Numbered from the stretch's first letter, positions 26,816 to 36,810 are shown. The stretch: 64,000 bases of DNA from Berryella intestinalis (GCF_000814825.1 NZ_CP009302.1:1054001-1118000), one strand, 5' to 3'. Notes: generated by a model not told the origin, from the sequence alone. A program made the numbers and translations.

Positions 26816-27516
26816 CGGCCCGCCTCGGAATCGAAGGAGTAGCCCACGCCGCGCACGGTGCGGATAAGGGATTCGGCCCCGGGATGCGCTTCGGACAGCT
26901 TGCGGCGCAGCGTCTGCACGTGCACATCGACCGTCCTGGTCTCGCCCACGAACGTGATATCCCACACCAGCTCGAGCAGAACCTCGCGCGTAAGCACCGT
27001 TCCGGCATGCTCCATGAGGGTTTTCAGCAGGTCGAACTCTTTCACCGTCAGATCCAGATGGGCATCGCCCACCGATACCTTGCGCGCCTGCGGGGAAAGC
27101 GCCACCGGGCCGCACTTCACCTCGGGCTCCCCTGAGGAAGCCACCGTCGGGGCGGCGGCGCGCCTGATGAGCGCCTTGCACCGACTGACCAGCTCCATCA
27201 TCCCGAAGGGCTTCACCAGGTAGTCGTCAGCGCCCGCATCGAGCCCGATCACCTTGTCGTACTCGGTTCCCTTCGCCGTCAGCATCATCACGGGGATGTA
27301 GGCGGTCCCTTCGTGGGACCTCAGGCGCCTTAGGATGTCCAGCCCGCTCTCGCCCGGAAGCATGATGTCGAGCATGACCAGCTCGGGCTTGGCCCGACCC
27401 AGCGCCTCCCAGAAGGCATCGGCCTCCGAGAAGCCGCGCACCTCCAGACCCGCCTGTCGCAAAGCGTACAGCGCGAGCTCGCGGATATTGGTATCGTCTT
27501 CAACGTAGTAGATCAC
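26812..27516 (-). CDS. PhoB/PhoP-type response regulator (OmpR family)
   Basis: This 234-residue regulator has a receiver domain with acidic pair EDD, phospho-acceptor Asp50 (VMLDIMLP) and a DDYLVKPF lysine loop. A C-terminal winged helix carries LTVKEFDLLKTLMEHAGTVLTREVLLELVW and TVDVHVQTLRRKL. That is the OmpR/PhoB architecture, and OmpR-type regulators bind tandem repeats with an 11-bp period like those in front of the pit gene. It lies upstream of, and is coupled to, the kinase gene. Confidence 0.92.
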   Translation of the reverse strand: MIYYVEDDTNIRELALYALRQAGLEVRGFSEADAFWEALGRAKPELVMLDIMLPGESGLDILRRLRSHEGTAYIPVMMLTAKGTEYDKVIGLDAGADDYLVKPFGMMELVSRCKALIRRAAAPTVASSGEPEVKCGPVALSPQARKVSVGDAHLDLTVKEFDLLKTLMEHAGTVLTREVLLELVWDITFVGETRTVDVHVQTLRRKLSEAHPGAESLIRTVRGVGYSFDSEAGR

Positions 27517-27588
27517 GGCGAGAACCCATCATTCTGCTCGAAGGACGTCGAGAGTAGAAGATACCACGGACGGCCGCGCCAGAGGCGC

Positions 27589-28356
27589 TTAACGCGCCCG
27601 CGGCCAGTAGAACTTGCGGATCCCCTCGCGCCAGCGGCGCTTATCCCCTTCCAGCACGGCGACGCGGGCGGAGGGCGCGTCCACCACGACGCTCCCGGCG
27701 ATCACGTCGCAGCCGAAATCGAACAGGGCGCCGCATGCCGGAGAGGTGGGGCCCACCATCACGGTGACGGCCGAAGCGGACAGGTCCAGAAGGCGCGGCG
27801 CCGTCTTGTTGATGAGCGTCGTTCCCGTGACGAACACGTAGTCCTGATGAGGCAGGACGTATTCGCATGCGGAATCGGGAGTGTCGAGCTCGCTTGCGCA
27901 CGTCCGCTCGAGGACGGTGAGGTCGCAGCGGCCCTCGAGCGACTCGACGTTGGGGAAATGGCCGATGACGGCAACCTTCTTGCCCGCAACGGAATCGAGC
28001 AGCCCCGAGAAGGGGTTGGCGCTCGCGCGGTCCGCTCCGCGCGCGCCGGCCACGTCGGCGCCGAGGCGCTCGAGGCGCTCGGCCGAGGTGTGCCAGGCGT
28101 TTATGGCCGCGAAGGCGAACGAGGCCTCCTCGTAGTTCCACGACCGCGAAAGCTCGGCAAGCGAGCGCAGGTCGAGCGAGCGGATGTCGGCGCGCATCGG
28201 GCCCGCCGCGCCGTAGGTCACGCGATGGGCGATCCCCATCCCGCACTCCGCGTCGACGAAGCACCAGTTCCCGCCGCTTCCCAGCTCGCGAACCGCGATT
28301 CCCTCCGGGATGTCTGCGACAAGGCGATCATAGAGCTCCCACGGATCGTTCCGCAT
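27589..28356 (-). CDS. DUF364 (putative heavy-metal chelation) domain protein
   Basis: This 255-residue cytosolic protein has the layout of DUF4213/DUF364 proteins: an N-terminal region ending in WNYEEASFAFAAINAWHT and a C-terminal Rossmann-like part with VAVIGHFP, VFVTGTTLINKTAPRLL and VMVGPTSP. Family members have been linked to corrinoid or heavy-metal binding by domain name only; no reaction is known. It appears monocistronic, upstream of neither neighbour's regulatory region. Confidence 0.83.
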   Translation of the reverse strand: MRNDPWELYDRLVADIPEGIAVRELGSGGNWCFVDAECGMGIAHRVTYGAAGPMRADIRSLDLRSLAELSRSWNYEEASFAFAAINAWHTSAERLERLGADVAGARGADRASANPFSGLLDSVAGKKVAVIGHFPNVESLEGRCDLTVLERTCASELDTPDSACEYVLPHQDYVFVTGTTLINKTAPRLLDLSASAVTVMVGPTSPACGALFDFGCDVIAGSVVVDAPSARVAVLEGDKRRWREGIRKFYWPRAR

Positions 28357-28446
28357 CGTTTCCGCCCTTCCTTCCCCGCTCGTCCCGCGATCGCACCGCC
28401 CGCCGGATGCACGCGGCCCGAGCCTCGAAAACCGAACCGTACCCGG

Positions 28447-29880
28447 CTACCGCGCGCCCGGGCCTTCTCCCGCGGCCCCGCCCCGCTTCAGAAACCGCAG
28501 GCCGTCGGTGGCCACGTACACGATCATACCCGCCGCCAAAAGGAACGGGTAGAACAGAAACGGGATGATGGACACCGACGAGACGCCCGCGAGGGCCGCC
28601 GCGATGAGCAGCTGCGCACCGTAGGGGATGATGCCCTGGCCGATGCACGACCACGTGTCCAGAAGCGACGCGGCCTCGCGCGGGGAGACGCCGTACTCCT
28701 CGCTTATCTGCTTGGTTACCGAGCCGGACATGACGATGGCGACCGTGTTGTTCGCCGCCGCCACGTCGAGCAGCAGCACCAACAGCCCGATGCCCGCCAT
28801 GCCGCCGCGGCGGCCTTTGAAATGCCCCTTGATGAAGCGCAGGATGGCGGCGAACCCGCCGTGCTGGCGCATGAGGGCCCCGATGGCGGCGACCAGGATG
28901 GTGACGATCATGGTCTCGAACATGCCGGTCGCGCCCGTCCCCATCGCCGTGAAGGCCGTGATGAACGACAGGGTCTGCGCCCAAGCGCCCGCAAGCGTCA
29001 TGAGCACGATGCCGATCGTCAGGACCAGAAGGACGTTCATGCCCGTCATGGCCAGCACCAAAACCGCGAAATACGGGAGGGCCAGCACGACGTTGAACTC
29101 GTAGGTCCCGACAGAGGCCGGGGACGACGATGCGCTCACCAGCGCGATCACCAAAAGCGTCGCGAGCGCCGCCGGGATGGCGATCTTGGCGTTCTCGTAG
29201 AACTTGTCCTTCATCGCGGCTCCCTGGGTCTTCGTCGCCGCGATGGTGGTGTCCGAAATGAACGAGAGGTTGTCGCCGAACATCGCGCCGCCCACGACGC
29301 TGGCCACGCAGAACGCGAGGTTCAGGTCGGCATTGGCCGCCGTGGCAACCGCGATGGGAGTGAGCACCGACACCGTTCCGGTGCTGGTTCCCATGGCAAG
29401 CGAGATGACGGCCGCTATGAAGAACAGCCCGGGCACCGCGAAGTTCCCGGGGATCACCGACAGCATCATGTTCGCGGTGCTCTGCGCTCCCCCCGCCTGG
29501 CTGGCAAGGCCGCTGAACACGCCTGCAAACAGGAAGATGAAGAGCATGATGACGATGTTCTCGTCGCCGATGCCGCGCGCGCAGCAGCGGATCTTCTCGT
29601 CGAAGCTCAGGCCGCGATTCTGAACGAGGGCCACGCCCAGGGCGATCATGAAGGCCACCACCACCGAGATGATGTAGAAGCCCATCTGGCCCTCGATGGG
29701 GCTGATGTACTCGAAGTACACGCCCGTCCCCAGGTACAGGACGAGAAACACCGCGATGGGAAGCAAAGCGGCGGGGTTGGGTTCGATGCGGGCGCCTTCC
29801 TCCAAGCGGACCTTGGCCTGCTCGACGGCAGCCGAGGCCGCAGCGCTCTCAGCCTGGCCGGATTCGCGTTTCTCGTTCAT
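28447..29880 (-). CDS. NhaC-family Na+/H+ antiporter-like transporter
   Basis: This 477-residue integral membrane protein has about twelve helices and conserved segments AMGTSTGTVSVLTPIAVA and MFGDNLSFISDTTIAATKTQG, both characteristic of the NhaC/ion-transporter superfamily. The first 35 residues are a charged cytoplasmic tail (ESGQAESAAASAAVEQAKV). Members exchange Na+ for H+ or move organic substrates such as amino acids, so the substrate is open. The adjacent asparaginase raises an amino acid possibility without proving it. Confidence 0.86.
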   Translation of the reverse strand: MNEKRESGQAESAAASAAVEQAKVRLEEGARIEPNPAALLPIAVFLVLYLGTGVYFEYISPIEGQMGFYIISVVVAFMIALGVALVQNRGLSFDEKIRCCARGIGDENIVIMLFIFLFAGVFSGLASQAGGAQSTANMMLSVIPGNFAVPGLFFIAAVISLAMGTSTGTVSVLTPIAVATAANADLNLAFCVASVVGGAMFGDNLSFISDTTIAATKTQGAAMKDKFYENAKIAIPAALATLLVIALVSASSSPASVGTYEFNVVLALPYFAVLVLAMTGMNVLLVLTIGIVLMTLAGAWAQTLSFITAFTAMGTGATGMFETMIVTILVAAIGALMRQHGGFAAILRFIKGHFKGRRGGMAGIGLLVLLLDVAAANNTVAIVMSGSVTKQISEEYGVSPREAASLLDTWSCIGQGIIPYGAQLLIAAALAGVSSVSIIPFLFYPFLLAAGMIVYVATDGLRFLKRGGAAGEGPGAR

Positions 29881-29996
29881 GTCAGCCTTTCGTTCTCGAC
29901 AGCAACCATCGGATTATCTCATAACGCGCAGGCCGGGCGAGCACGGATGCCGGGGCGATCGGCGCGATCGGGCGTCGAAGCGACGCGACCGAGCGA

Positions 29997-30992
29997 TCAG
30001 GCGCTCAGCTCGCCGGCGATGGAGCGGCCCATCCACGCCATCAGATCGCGCCCGCGCAGCCCCTGGGAGAGCAGAAACGCCGTTTTCGCGTAGGCGGCCT
30101 CGAACGTCATGTCGCGCGCGCCTACCGAGCCATCGGGCGGAAACGCCGTTCCCGCTTCGTAGCGTCCCAAGGCGACGGAGGCCTGGGCGCACTGCGAGCA
30201 CACGACGATGGGCACGCCGCGGGCGGCGAGGCCCTCGAACAGCTCGGGGAAACCCGGCTCGTCGCAGGGCGCGTTGCCAATTCCGTAGGCGCGCACCAGG
30301 ACCGCTTCGGGAAGCGGGGTCACGGCCGACTCGATCCGCGCCGTCGAAACGCCGGGGACGAGGTCGACGACCGCGATATCGCAGCGCCGGTACGCAAGCG
30401 GATCGGGCCATCCGCAAGCGCTCTCGCTGGCAGCCGACCACTCCCATGGGGCGCCCGCGCATGCCAAAGGCGCAGCGCACGGCGACTCGAACCCCTCGAA
30501 ATCCCACGTGGACCGCTTGGTGACGCGGCATCCCCTGAACAGATGGCGGCCGAAGAAAAGCGACACGCCCGTCGCCCGGCCGCTGAAAACCGCCGTAAGC
30601 GCCCCGACCGTGTTGGAATAGGCGTCGGACCCCGCGCAGCGGGCAGGAAGCTGCGAGCCCGTGAATACGACGGGTTTGCTGAACGACGCCAGGGCGAAGC
30701 TTGCGGCGGACGACGCATAGGCCATGGTATCCGTCCCATGCAGCACGACGAAGCCGTCGGCCTCGTCGCGATGGCGCACGAGGTCGTCGACGAGCGCGCG
30801 CCACTGGTCCGGTCCGGCATTCGACGAATCGATAGGAGGATCGATCTGGGAAAACCCGATGGATGACCCTTCGAGGCCCGCAAGGGCGGCGACCTCCGAG
30901 AGCCAGGTGCGCATATCGGCGCCCGGAACGAGGCCCCGCTCTGATTCCACCATGCCGATCGTGCCGCCGGCATACGTTACATGGACGCGCAT
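29997..30992 (-). CDS. ansA: Asparaginase, type I/glutamin-(asparagin-)ase family
   Basis: This 331-residue amidohydrolase converts asparagine to aspartate and ammonia. The two catalytic threonine motifs are AGGTIGM (Thr11) and HGTDTMAY (Thr87-Asp88-Thr89 region), with the GSQLPARCAGSDAYSN segment between domains. No signal peptide is present, so it is cytoplasmic. It is transcribed leftward ahead of the NhaC-type transporter with a 116-base gap; cotranscription is possible. The C-terminal half contains a variable segment rich in Ala/Cys but stays in frame. Confidence 0.88.
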   Translation of the reverse strand: MRVHVTYAGGTIGMVESERGLVPGADMRTWLSEVAALAGLEGSSIGFSQIDPPIDSSNAGPDQWRALVDDLVRHRDEADGFVVLHGTDTMAYASSAASFALASFSKPVVFTGSQLPARCAGSDAYSNTVGALTAVFSGRATGVSLFFGRHLFRGCRVTKRSTWDFEGFESPCAAPLACAGAPWEWSAASESACGWPDPLAYRRCDIAVVDLVPGVSTARIESAVTPLPEAVLVRAYGIGNAPCDEPGFPELFEGLAARGVPIVVCSQCAQASVALGRYEAGTAFPPDGSVGARDMTFEAAYAKTAFLLSQGLRGRDLMAWMGRSIAGELSA

Positions 30993-31249
30993 CGAACCTC
31001 CCGTTTCCGCAGATACCTAGCGTGAGACCACCCACGATGCACAGGGCGGCTTACCGAAGAATACCCGAAACGCCCCCTCCCTCAAAGCGGGGATCTCGAA
31101 CGGGAGCGGCGCTCGGACGAGATCGCCTGAAACCGCGCCCCCGAAACGGCAAAACAGGTCCGCATCGAACCCGCTTGCCGCCCCGTTCCTCCTGAAAACG
31201 CGCTACACTGTTCTTTTGCGAACACACTCGAGCGCGATCGCGGGGAGCA

Positions 31250-32482
31250 ATGGGAAACGTCGGGCGTCGCATGGGCGACAGGCAAACGGTCATGCTGGCA
31301 AGCATCTGGATCACAGTGATCTGGCTTGCGGCCGACATGTACCTGCCGGCGCTTCCCACCCTCGTCGCCGAGTTCAGCACCACCGAGGCCGTCATCAACT
31401 CGACCATGATGGCCAACACGATGAGCCTCGCGCTGGGTTCGCTCCTGGGCGGGCCCATCACCGACAAAGTGGGACGGCGCACGCCCCTGCTGGCCGCCGC
31501 CGTGCTCGTCATCGCCGCGAACGCCGCCTGCGCGTGCGCCACTTCTCCCGAGCAGCTCATCGCCCTGAGGATCTTCGCGGGATCGGGGGGCGGCCTCATC
31601 ATCTCGACCGTCATGGCGGTTCTGCGCGATCGGTTCAACGCCGACAAGCTGGCTTCGGCCGTGACGATCTCCCAATCCTTCGCGGTGCTCGGCCCGCTCG
31701 TCGCCCCGTTCCTCGGTTCCCTCCTGCTCACCTTCGCATCATGGCGCGGCATCTACGTTCTGCTCGCGGTCCTGTCCGCCGCCTGCTTCGTCTGGACGCT
31801 CGCCCTGGAAGAAACGCTTCCGCCCGAGCAGCGCGCCGACACCAGCATCGCGGGTTCGCTGGGACTGGTGTTCGAAATCGCGCGCGACCGCTCGTTCATG
31901 CTGGCGCTGCTCGCGCTCTGCATGGCGCCGCTCACCTTCGGCACCTACCTTCTCACCTGCTCCTACGTGTACCTCCAATTCTTCGGCCTCGACTATGTCG
32001 GATACAGCATCTGCTATTTCATCGCCATCCTCATCGAGCTCGCGGCGCCCTTCATCTACGAGCGGCTCTCGAGGAAGGTGTCCCCCATGGCCATCATGAT
32101 CGCCATCGGGGGGCTGCTTGCGCTCGCGGGCGGCCTCATCATCGCGATCGGAACCGCTTCGCCGGCGGCCTTCCTCTTCGGATGCGCCTTCTTCATCATC
32201 GCAAGCGGCATGGGCCGCGCCTTCGCCTACGTGGTCCTCATGGGCTCGCGGAAGCGCAACGCCGGGTCGGCTTCGGCCCTCATCACCTTCTCCATCAACC
32301 TGTTCGCCGGCTTCGGGGCCCCCATAGCCTCGATCCCCCTGTGGCCCAACCACGTCGTCGGCACCGGGGTTCCGTCGCTGTTCGCGGGCGTCATGCTGTT
32401 GGCCCTCACCTTCATCCTCGTCGGCCCGGTAGGATCGAAGATCCTCGACAAAATGCCGAAAGCGCACGGCGAATCGTCCTGA
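31250..32482 (+). CDS. MFS multidrug efflux transporter, Bcr/CflA-like
   Basis: This 410-residue transporter has about twelve helices. The opening WITVIWLAADMYLPALPTLVAEF and the motif A-like GPITDKVGRRTPLLAAA in loop 2-3 match the Bcr/CflA drug-resistance branch of the major facilitator family. The ATG at 31250 is accepted with a GGGGAG site; an in-frame ATG at 31271 is an alternative. It is followed 48 bases later by the EEP-family gene and then trmB. Confidence 0.88.
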   Translation: MGNVGRRMGDRQTVMLASIWITVIWLAADMYLPALPTLVAEFSTTEAVINSTMMANTMSLALGSLLGGPITDKVGRRTPLLAAAVLVIAANAACACATSPEQLIALRIFAGSGGGLIISTVMAVLRDRFNADKLASAVTISQSFAVLGPLVAPFLGSLLLTFASWRGIYVLLAVLSAACFVWTLALEETLPPEQRADTSIAGSLGLVFEIARDRSFMLALLALCMAPLTFGTYLLTCSYVYLQFFGLDYVGYSICYFIAILIELAAPFIYERLSRKVSPMAIMIAIGGLLALAGGLIIAIGTASPAAFLFGCAFFIIASGMGRAFAYVVLMGSRKRNAGSASALITFSINLFAGFGAPIASIPLWPNHVVGTGVPSLFAGVMLLALTFILVGPVGSKILDKMPKAHGESS

Positions 32483-32530
32483 TTTAAGCGATAATGGGCA
32501 GTCTGCGCCCCGATTTAGCAAGGAGTTCCC

Positions 32531-33631
32531 ATGCCGCTTTCCCGACGCATCCTCATCGGCCTTGCCACCGTCGTGCTCGCCTTGTTGCTGGCACTCGCCG
32601 CCTACGTCGTATATCTCCAGGTCACCTATTACCGCATCGCCGATAACCAGACGATCGAGGTGGAGAACAACCCCTCCGAGACCCTGAAGGCGGACACGCC
32701 CTACACGGCGCTTTCCTACAACATCGGATTCGGTGCCTACACGCCCGACTACACCTTCTTCATGGACGAAGGCGTGATGGCCGACGGCACCGCGACCAAA
32801 GGGCAGCACGGACGCGCCGTGAGCGAGCAGAGCGTGAAGAGCTGCACGGCAGGCGACATCGACCTGGTTGAAAAGCTGAATCCCGACTTCGCGCTGCTCC
32901 AGGAAGTGGACACCGATTCCGACCGCAGCTTCCATGTGAATCAAAAGGCCCTGTTCGAACAGGCATTCCCCGGCTACGGGTCGGTCTGGTCGTCGAACTT
33001 CCACAGCGCGTTTCTGGCCTACCCGTTCAACGAGCCCCACGGAACGGTGAACGCCGGGCTGCTCACCCTGGCAAACACCCAGATCGCCAGCGCGCAGCGA
33101 CGCAGCTACCCCATCGACGAGTCGTTCCCCACCAAGTTCTTCGACCTCGACCGCTGCTTCCAGGTGATGCGGATCCCCGTCGACAACGGCAAGAAGCTCG
33201 TCCTCGTCAACAGCCACATGTCCGCCTACGACAAGAGCGGGCTGGTGCGCGCCCGCCAGCTCGACTTGCTGAAATCGATGCTGGAACAGGAAGCCGCCGC
33301 CGGCAACTACGTCGTATGCGGGGGCGACTGGAACCACGCGCTTGCCGGAAGCGCCGGGCTCTACCCGTCCCAGCAGCAGGTCCCCTCATGGATAGCGGTT
33401 CTGGGCGACGAGGACCTGCCCGCGGGCTTCTCGGTGGTCAAGCCGGACAACCTCGCCGAGGTCGCCACCTGCCGCGGCTGCGACATCCCCTACGAGAAGG
33501 GCGTCACCTACACCGCCACGGTGGACGGGTTCATCGTCTCGGACAACGTTCGCGCGAGCGCCGAGAACATCGACAACGGGTTCTCCTTCAGCGATCACAA
33601 CCCCGTGAAGCTCACGTTCGAGCTTTCCTAA
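32531..33631 (+). CDS. Membrane-anchored endonuclease/exonuclease/phosphatase-family protein
   Basis: This 366-residue protein has one N-terminal helix (ILIGLATVVLALLLALAAYVVY), then an EEP-fold hydrolase outside the membrane. Metal and catalytic motifs visible are SYNIGFG, LLQEVDTDSDR, NSHMSAYD, GGDWNHA and the terminal FSDHNPVKL. Family members are Mg2+-dependent phosphodiesterases or phosphatases on nucleic acids, phosphoinositides or lipids; this substrate is unknown. It may be cotranscribed with trmB, 10 bases downstream. Confidence 0.86.
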   Translation: MPLSRRILIGLATVVLALLLALAAYVVYLQVTYYRIADNQTIEVENNPSETLKADTPYTALSYNIGFGAYTPDYTFFMDEGVMADGTATKGQHGRAVSEQSVKSCTAGDIDLVEKLNPDFALLQEVDTDSDRSFHVNQKALFEQAFPGYGSVWSSNFHSAFLAYPFNEPHGTVNAGLLTLANTQIASAQRRSYPIDESFPTKFFDLDRCFQVMRIPVDNGKKLVLVNSHMSAYDKSGLVRARQLDLLKSMLEQEAAAGNYVVCGGDWNHALAGSAGLYPSQQQVPSWIAVLGDEDLPAGFSVVKPDNLAEVATCRGCDIPYEKGVTYTATVDGFIVSDNVRASAENIDNGFSFSDHNPVKLTFELS

Positions 33632-33640
33632 AGGAGCACC

Positions 33641-34477
33641 ATGACGCGCACCGCCCGATCGCGCAAGCACGGCAACTTCGATCTGGAAAAGCGCCTCGCG
33701 GCCGCCGAAGCGTGGATCGTGCGCGATCCCGAGGCCCTCAAAGGCGCCTGGCGCACGTCCGCCGCGGCGGGTTGCGGCCCCTTTGCGCGCATCTGCGTGG
33801 ATTTGGGATGCGGCAAGGGCTCGTTCATCGCAGGGTGCGCCCCTTTCCATCCCGACACCCTGTTCGTCGGCATCGATGCGGAGCCGGTGTGCTCGATGCA
33901 CGGCGCCGAGCTCGCACGCGACACCGACCTGCGCAACGCCCTGTTCCCCCTCGAACGCGACCCCCGGCTCGGTCGGATATTCGCCGCGGGCGAGGTGGCC
34001 GAGATCGCCATGAACTTCCCCACGCCCTTTCCGCAGAAGAAGAAGGCCCCCTTCAGGCTTACGCACTATCGCAGGCTGATGGAGTACCGCACCGTGCTGG
34101 AAGGCGGTGGGAGCATCCTGCTGCGAACCGACAGCCGCCCGCTGTTCGACTACAGCCTCACGCAGTTCGAGGATGCCGGCTATACCGTGAGCTGGACCTC
34201 GCTCGATCACCGCAGCCCGATCGCCGGTCTGCCCGCAACCGAGTACGAGCGCAAGCTCACCGCCAAAGGGGCCCGCGTCCTCGCGCTCAGGGCAACGCCC
34301 GATCGCACGCCCATCGACAAGACCCAAGCCGCTACGCGCTGCGACGTCAGCCTGTTCGATTTCCTTCCCGATAACCTCGACGACCTCGACTACATCCCGC
34401 ACGGGATGGAAAACGCGATCGAGAACATGAGGAACCGGGCTGCTCGGCAGCGCTTTCGAACCGCACCGCGCCCTTGA
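33641..34477 (+). CDS. trmB: tRNA (guanine-N7-)-methyltransferase
   Basis: This 278-residue SAM-dependent enzyme makes m7G46 in tRNA. The SAM-binding motif I is VDLGCGKGSFIAGCA, followed by FVGIDAEPV. MNFPTPFPQKKKAPFRLTHYRRLMEYRTVL corresponds to the TrmB NFPDPW...KxRHxxRR region, here with PTPF in place of PDPW. The length is a little above the usual 210-240 because of a C-terminal extension. It starts at an ATG behind AAAGGAG. Confidence 0.86.
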   Translation: MTRTARSRKHGNFDLEKRLAAAEAWIVRDPEALKGAWRTSAAAGCGPFARICVDLGCGKGSFIAGCAPFHPDTLFVGIDAEPVCSMHGAELARDTDLRNALFPLERDPRLGRIFAAGEVAEIAMNFPTPFPQKKKAPFRLTHYRRLMEYRTVLEGGGSILLRTDSRPLFDYSLTQFEDAGYTVSWTSLDHRSPIAGLPATEYERKLTAKGARVLALRATPDRTPIDKTQAATRCDVSLFDFLPDNLDDLDYIPHGMENAIENMRNRAARQRFRTAPRP

Positions 34478-34485
34478 AACGAAAA

Positions 34486-34518
34486 GCGGCCCCGCAAGAT
34501 CGAGTCCCGCGGGGTCGC
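34486..34518. terminator. Hairpin between trmB and the NCS2 permease gene
   Basis: GCGGCCCCGC / GCGGGGTCGC forms a 10-bp stem with one G-U pair and a 13-base loop, preceded by AAAA. It starts eight bases after the trmB stop and separates convergent genes. Confidence 0.6.
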
Positions 34519-34558
34519 GATGCGCGAAGCGATCGGCAAAACGGAGGCGACAGGGGCC

Positions 34559-35935
34559 CTATCCGTTCGAAGGCTCCCTATCCTCGGAAACCAACGCACC
34601 TGTCACCTGCATGTTCTCGGGCAGCACGTTGGCCATGACGAGGGCCACCACGAACGCCAAGGCGACGCTGTTGCCCACGAACACGGTCTGCACGATCTCG
34701 GGGAACGAGGCGAAGATGCCGCCCACCTGCGTGAACCCGATGCCGATGGCAAGCGAGGTGGCCGCGATGGTGATGTTGCGCTGCGTGAAGCCGGCGTTGG
34801 CGATCATCTGGAACCCGGCCACGATGATCGACCCGAACATCATGATGGTGCAGCCGCCCAGAACCGCATCGGGCAGGCTGCTGAAAACCGCGCTGATGGC
34901 CGGAACGAAACCCGCGAGCAGCAGCACGCCCGCGCCGCACGCCAGGGCGCGGCGGTTCACCACGTGTGTCATCGCGATAAGGCCGATGTTCTGGGCGAAC
35001 GAGGTCAGCGGCGTGCATCCGAACGCGCCGGCGATCGCAGACGTGAACCCGTCGGCCGCGATGGAGCCCTGGTACTCGCGCTCCGCAGGTTCGCGGTTGA
35101 AGCCGACCGAGGTGACGGCGGCCGTATCGCCGATGGTTTCAGCGGCGCTCACCAGGTACAGCAGCACGAGCGACACGATGGCCCCGATGTTGAACTCGGG
35201 TGCGAAGGGCATGATGTGCGGAAGCGAGACGATGCCGATCCCGTTGAAGGCCGAGAAATCGACCTGACCCGTGAACAAGGCGACGATATAGCCTACGAAC
35301 AGGCCGAACAGAACGGAGAGCTGCTTGAGCGAACCGCGCGCGAGGGCTTGGAAGGCCAGGCAGGACACAAGCGACAGCGTTCCCAGCGCGAGGTTTGCCG
35401 GGGACCCCAGATCGGGCGCTCCCGAACCCCCGGCGAACGACGTCGCCCCCACCGACAGGAGCGAGAAGCCGATGGACGTGACCACGACGCCGGACACGAC
35501 CGGCTTGATGAACCGCCGCCAGTATTTGGCGAACAGGCCGAGGATGCCCTCGACGATGCCGCCGGCGATGACGGCGCCCACCACGGTGGGATACCCGTAC
35601 GTTGCTGCGATACCGCAGATCACCGTGACGAACGTGAAGCTGACGCCCATGACGATGGGAAGCTTGCCCCCCACGCGCCACGGCCCGTAGAGCTGGACGA
35701 GCGTTCCGATGGCCGCAACGATCATCGCGTTTTGCACGAGCATGGCCGTCTGGGCGGGATCGAGCCCGGCGGCACCGCACACGATCGCGATGGGCGCGAG
35801 GTTCGCCACGAACATCGCGAGAACATGCTGCAAACCGTATGGAAGGGCCCGGGCGATGGAGATGTTTCCCCTGAACTTCCCCAGCTCGGCGGCAACGGCT
35901 GCCTCGGCGGCTTTCGAATCTGACGGCACGGTCAT
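34559..35935 (-). CDS. Xanthine/uracil permease, NCS2 family
   Basis: This 458-residue permease has about fourteen helices. Landmarks of the nucleobase-ascorbate/NCS2 family are YGLQHVLAMFVANLAPI near the start, SAAETIGDTAAVTSVG (helix 8 region), and TSAIAGAFGCTPLTSFAQNIG (helix 10 region). It lies 72 bases downstream of xpt in the same direction, matching the xpt-pbuX purine salvage pair known from Bacillus, so xanthine is the likely substrate. The ATG at 35935 follows an AGGGAG site. Confidence 0.9.
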   Translation of the reverse strand: MTVPSDSKAAEAAVAAELGKFRGNISIARALPYGLQHVLAMFVANLAPIAIVCGAAGLDPAQTAMLVQNAMIVAAIGTLVQLYGPWRVGGKLPIVMGVSFTFVTVICGIAATYGYPTVVGAVIAGGIVEGILGLFAKYWRRFIKPVVSGVVVTSIGFSLLSVGATSFAGGSGAPDLGSPANLALGTLSLVSCLAFQALARGSLKQLSVLFGLFVGYIVALFTGQVDFSAFNGIGIVSLPHIMPFAPEFNIGAIVSLVLLYLVSAAETIGDTAAVTSVGFNREPAEREYQGSIAADGFTSAIAGAFGCTPLTSFAQNIGLIAMTHVVNRRALACGAGVLLLAGFVPAISAVFSSLPDAVLGGCTIMMFGSIIVAGFQMIANAGFTQRNITIAATSLAIGIGFTQVGGIFASFPEIVQTVFVGNSVALAFVVALVMANVLPENMQVTGALVSEDREPSNG

Positions 35936-36007
35936 CCTTTCTCCCTGCATGGTTGGACAACGCCGCCGGCCCTTGTCGGCGCGAACGGCGCACTTGCTGA
36001 AAACCGG

Positions 36008-36583
36008 CTACCGAAACGAGATCTCCCCCGTTTGGTCGTCCATGCTCTCGATGATGGCGAGGGAATCGACGCGCAGCCCCCGGGCCCGAAGCTCGGCTCC
36101 GCCTTGCTGGAAGCCCTTCTCGATGGCGATGCCGATGCCGACGACCTCCGCACCCGCCTGCTCGCATATCTCGACGAGCCCGTCCATGGCGCAGCCGTTG
36201 GCCAGAAAGTCGTCGATGATGAGGACGCGGTCGGTCTTTCCGATGTACTTCTTCGAAACGATGACGTCGTAATCGCGCTGATGGGTGTACGAATGGATCT
36301 TCGAGGTGTACACCGATCCGTCCAGATTGATGGAGTGCGCCTTCTTGGCGAACACGACGGGCAGGCCGAACTCGGCCGCCACGACCGCGGCGATGCCGAT
36401 CCCGGAGGCCTCGATGGTCATGATCTTGTTGATGTCGGCGTCGGCGAAGCGGCGCTTCCACTCCCGCGCCATTTCCTGGAACAAAGCGACGTCCATCTGA
36501 TGGTTGAGAAACGAGTCGACCTTCAGCACCTTGCCCGGCTTCACAACCCCGTCTTCGATGATGCGCTTCTTCAAAAGCTCCAT
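36008..36583 (-). CDS. xpt: Xanthine phosphoribosyltransferase
   Basis: This 191-residue type I PRTase converts xanthine and PRPP to XMP. It aligns along its full length with Bacillus Xpt: [14 protein letters not shown] near the start, [26 protein letters not shown], and the PRPP-binding loop [11 protein letters not shown]. The ATG at 36583 follows an AGGGGG site; an upstream in-frame start adds six residues not seen in the family. It is probably cotranscribed with the NCS2 permease. Confidence 0.94.
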   Translation of the reverse strand: MELLKKRIIEDGVVKPGKVLKVDSFLNHQMDVALFQEMAREWKRRFADADINKIMTIEASGIGIAAVVAAEFGLPVVFAKKAHSINLDGSVYTSKIHSYTHQRDYDVIVSKKYIGKTDRVLIIDDFLANGCAMDGLVEICEQAGAEVVGIGIAIEKGFQQGGAELRARGLRVDSLAIIESMDDQTGEISFR

Positions 36584-36605
36584 GATCGCCCCCTGCGACA
36601 ACGAG

Positions 36606-36628
36606 AAACGCAGCGTTCGGCTGCGTTT
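36606..36628 (-). other. Hairpin in the xpt leader
   Basis: AAACGCAGC-GTTCG-GCTGCGTTT is a perfect 9-bp stem with a 5-base loop, 22 bases upstream of the xpt start. In the xpt direction it is not followed by a U-tract, so it is not an obvious attenuator. In the opposite direction it ends in TTTT. A regulatory leader role is possible but unproven. Confidence 0.4.
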
Positions 36629-36810
36629 TGGCTACGTTATGTGAATTTCCCTATTCTGCCATATCATGAAGCCGAGCGGGACGGAACTTCGCATCGATCG
36701 CCAAGGTATCGAAAAACGCATCGAACCCCACGGGTTAGCCGTCGCACCGAGCAGAAGCGCCCGCGCTGCGCTAGAATCATGCGGCAAGTATCTGACGAGA
36801 AAGGTTGTCG

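Noticed and set aside
27847-30093. 748-codon open frame opposite the DUF364 and NhaC genes
   Set aside because: A shadow frame dominated by Arg, His and Asp with no recognisable domain.
36659-36671. CTTCATGATATGG upstream of xpt, like the TGATATGG block of purine riboswitches
   Set aside because: The required downstream blocks, including TTTCTACC and the second loop, are absent, so a purine riboswitch is not supported.
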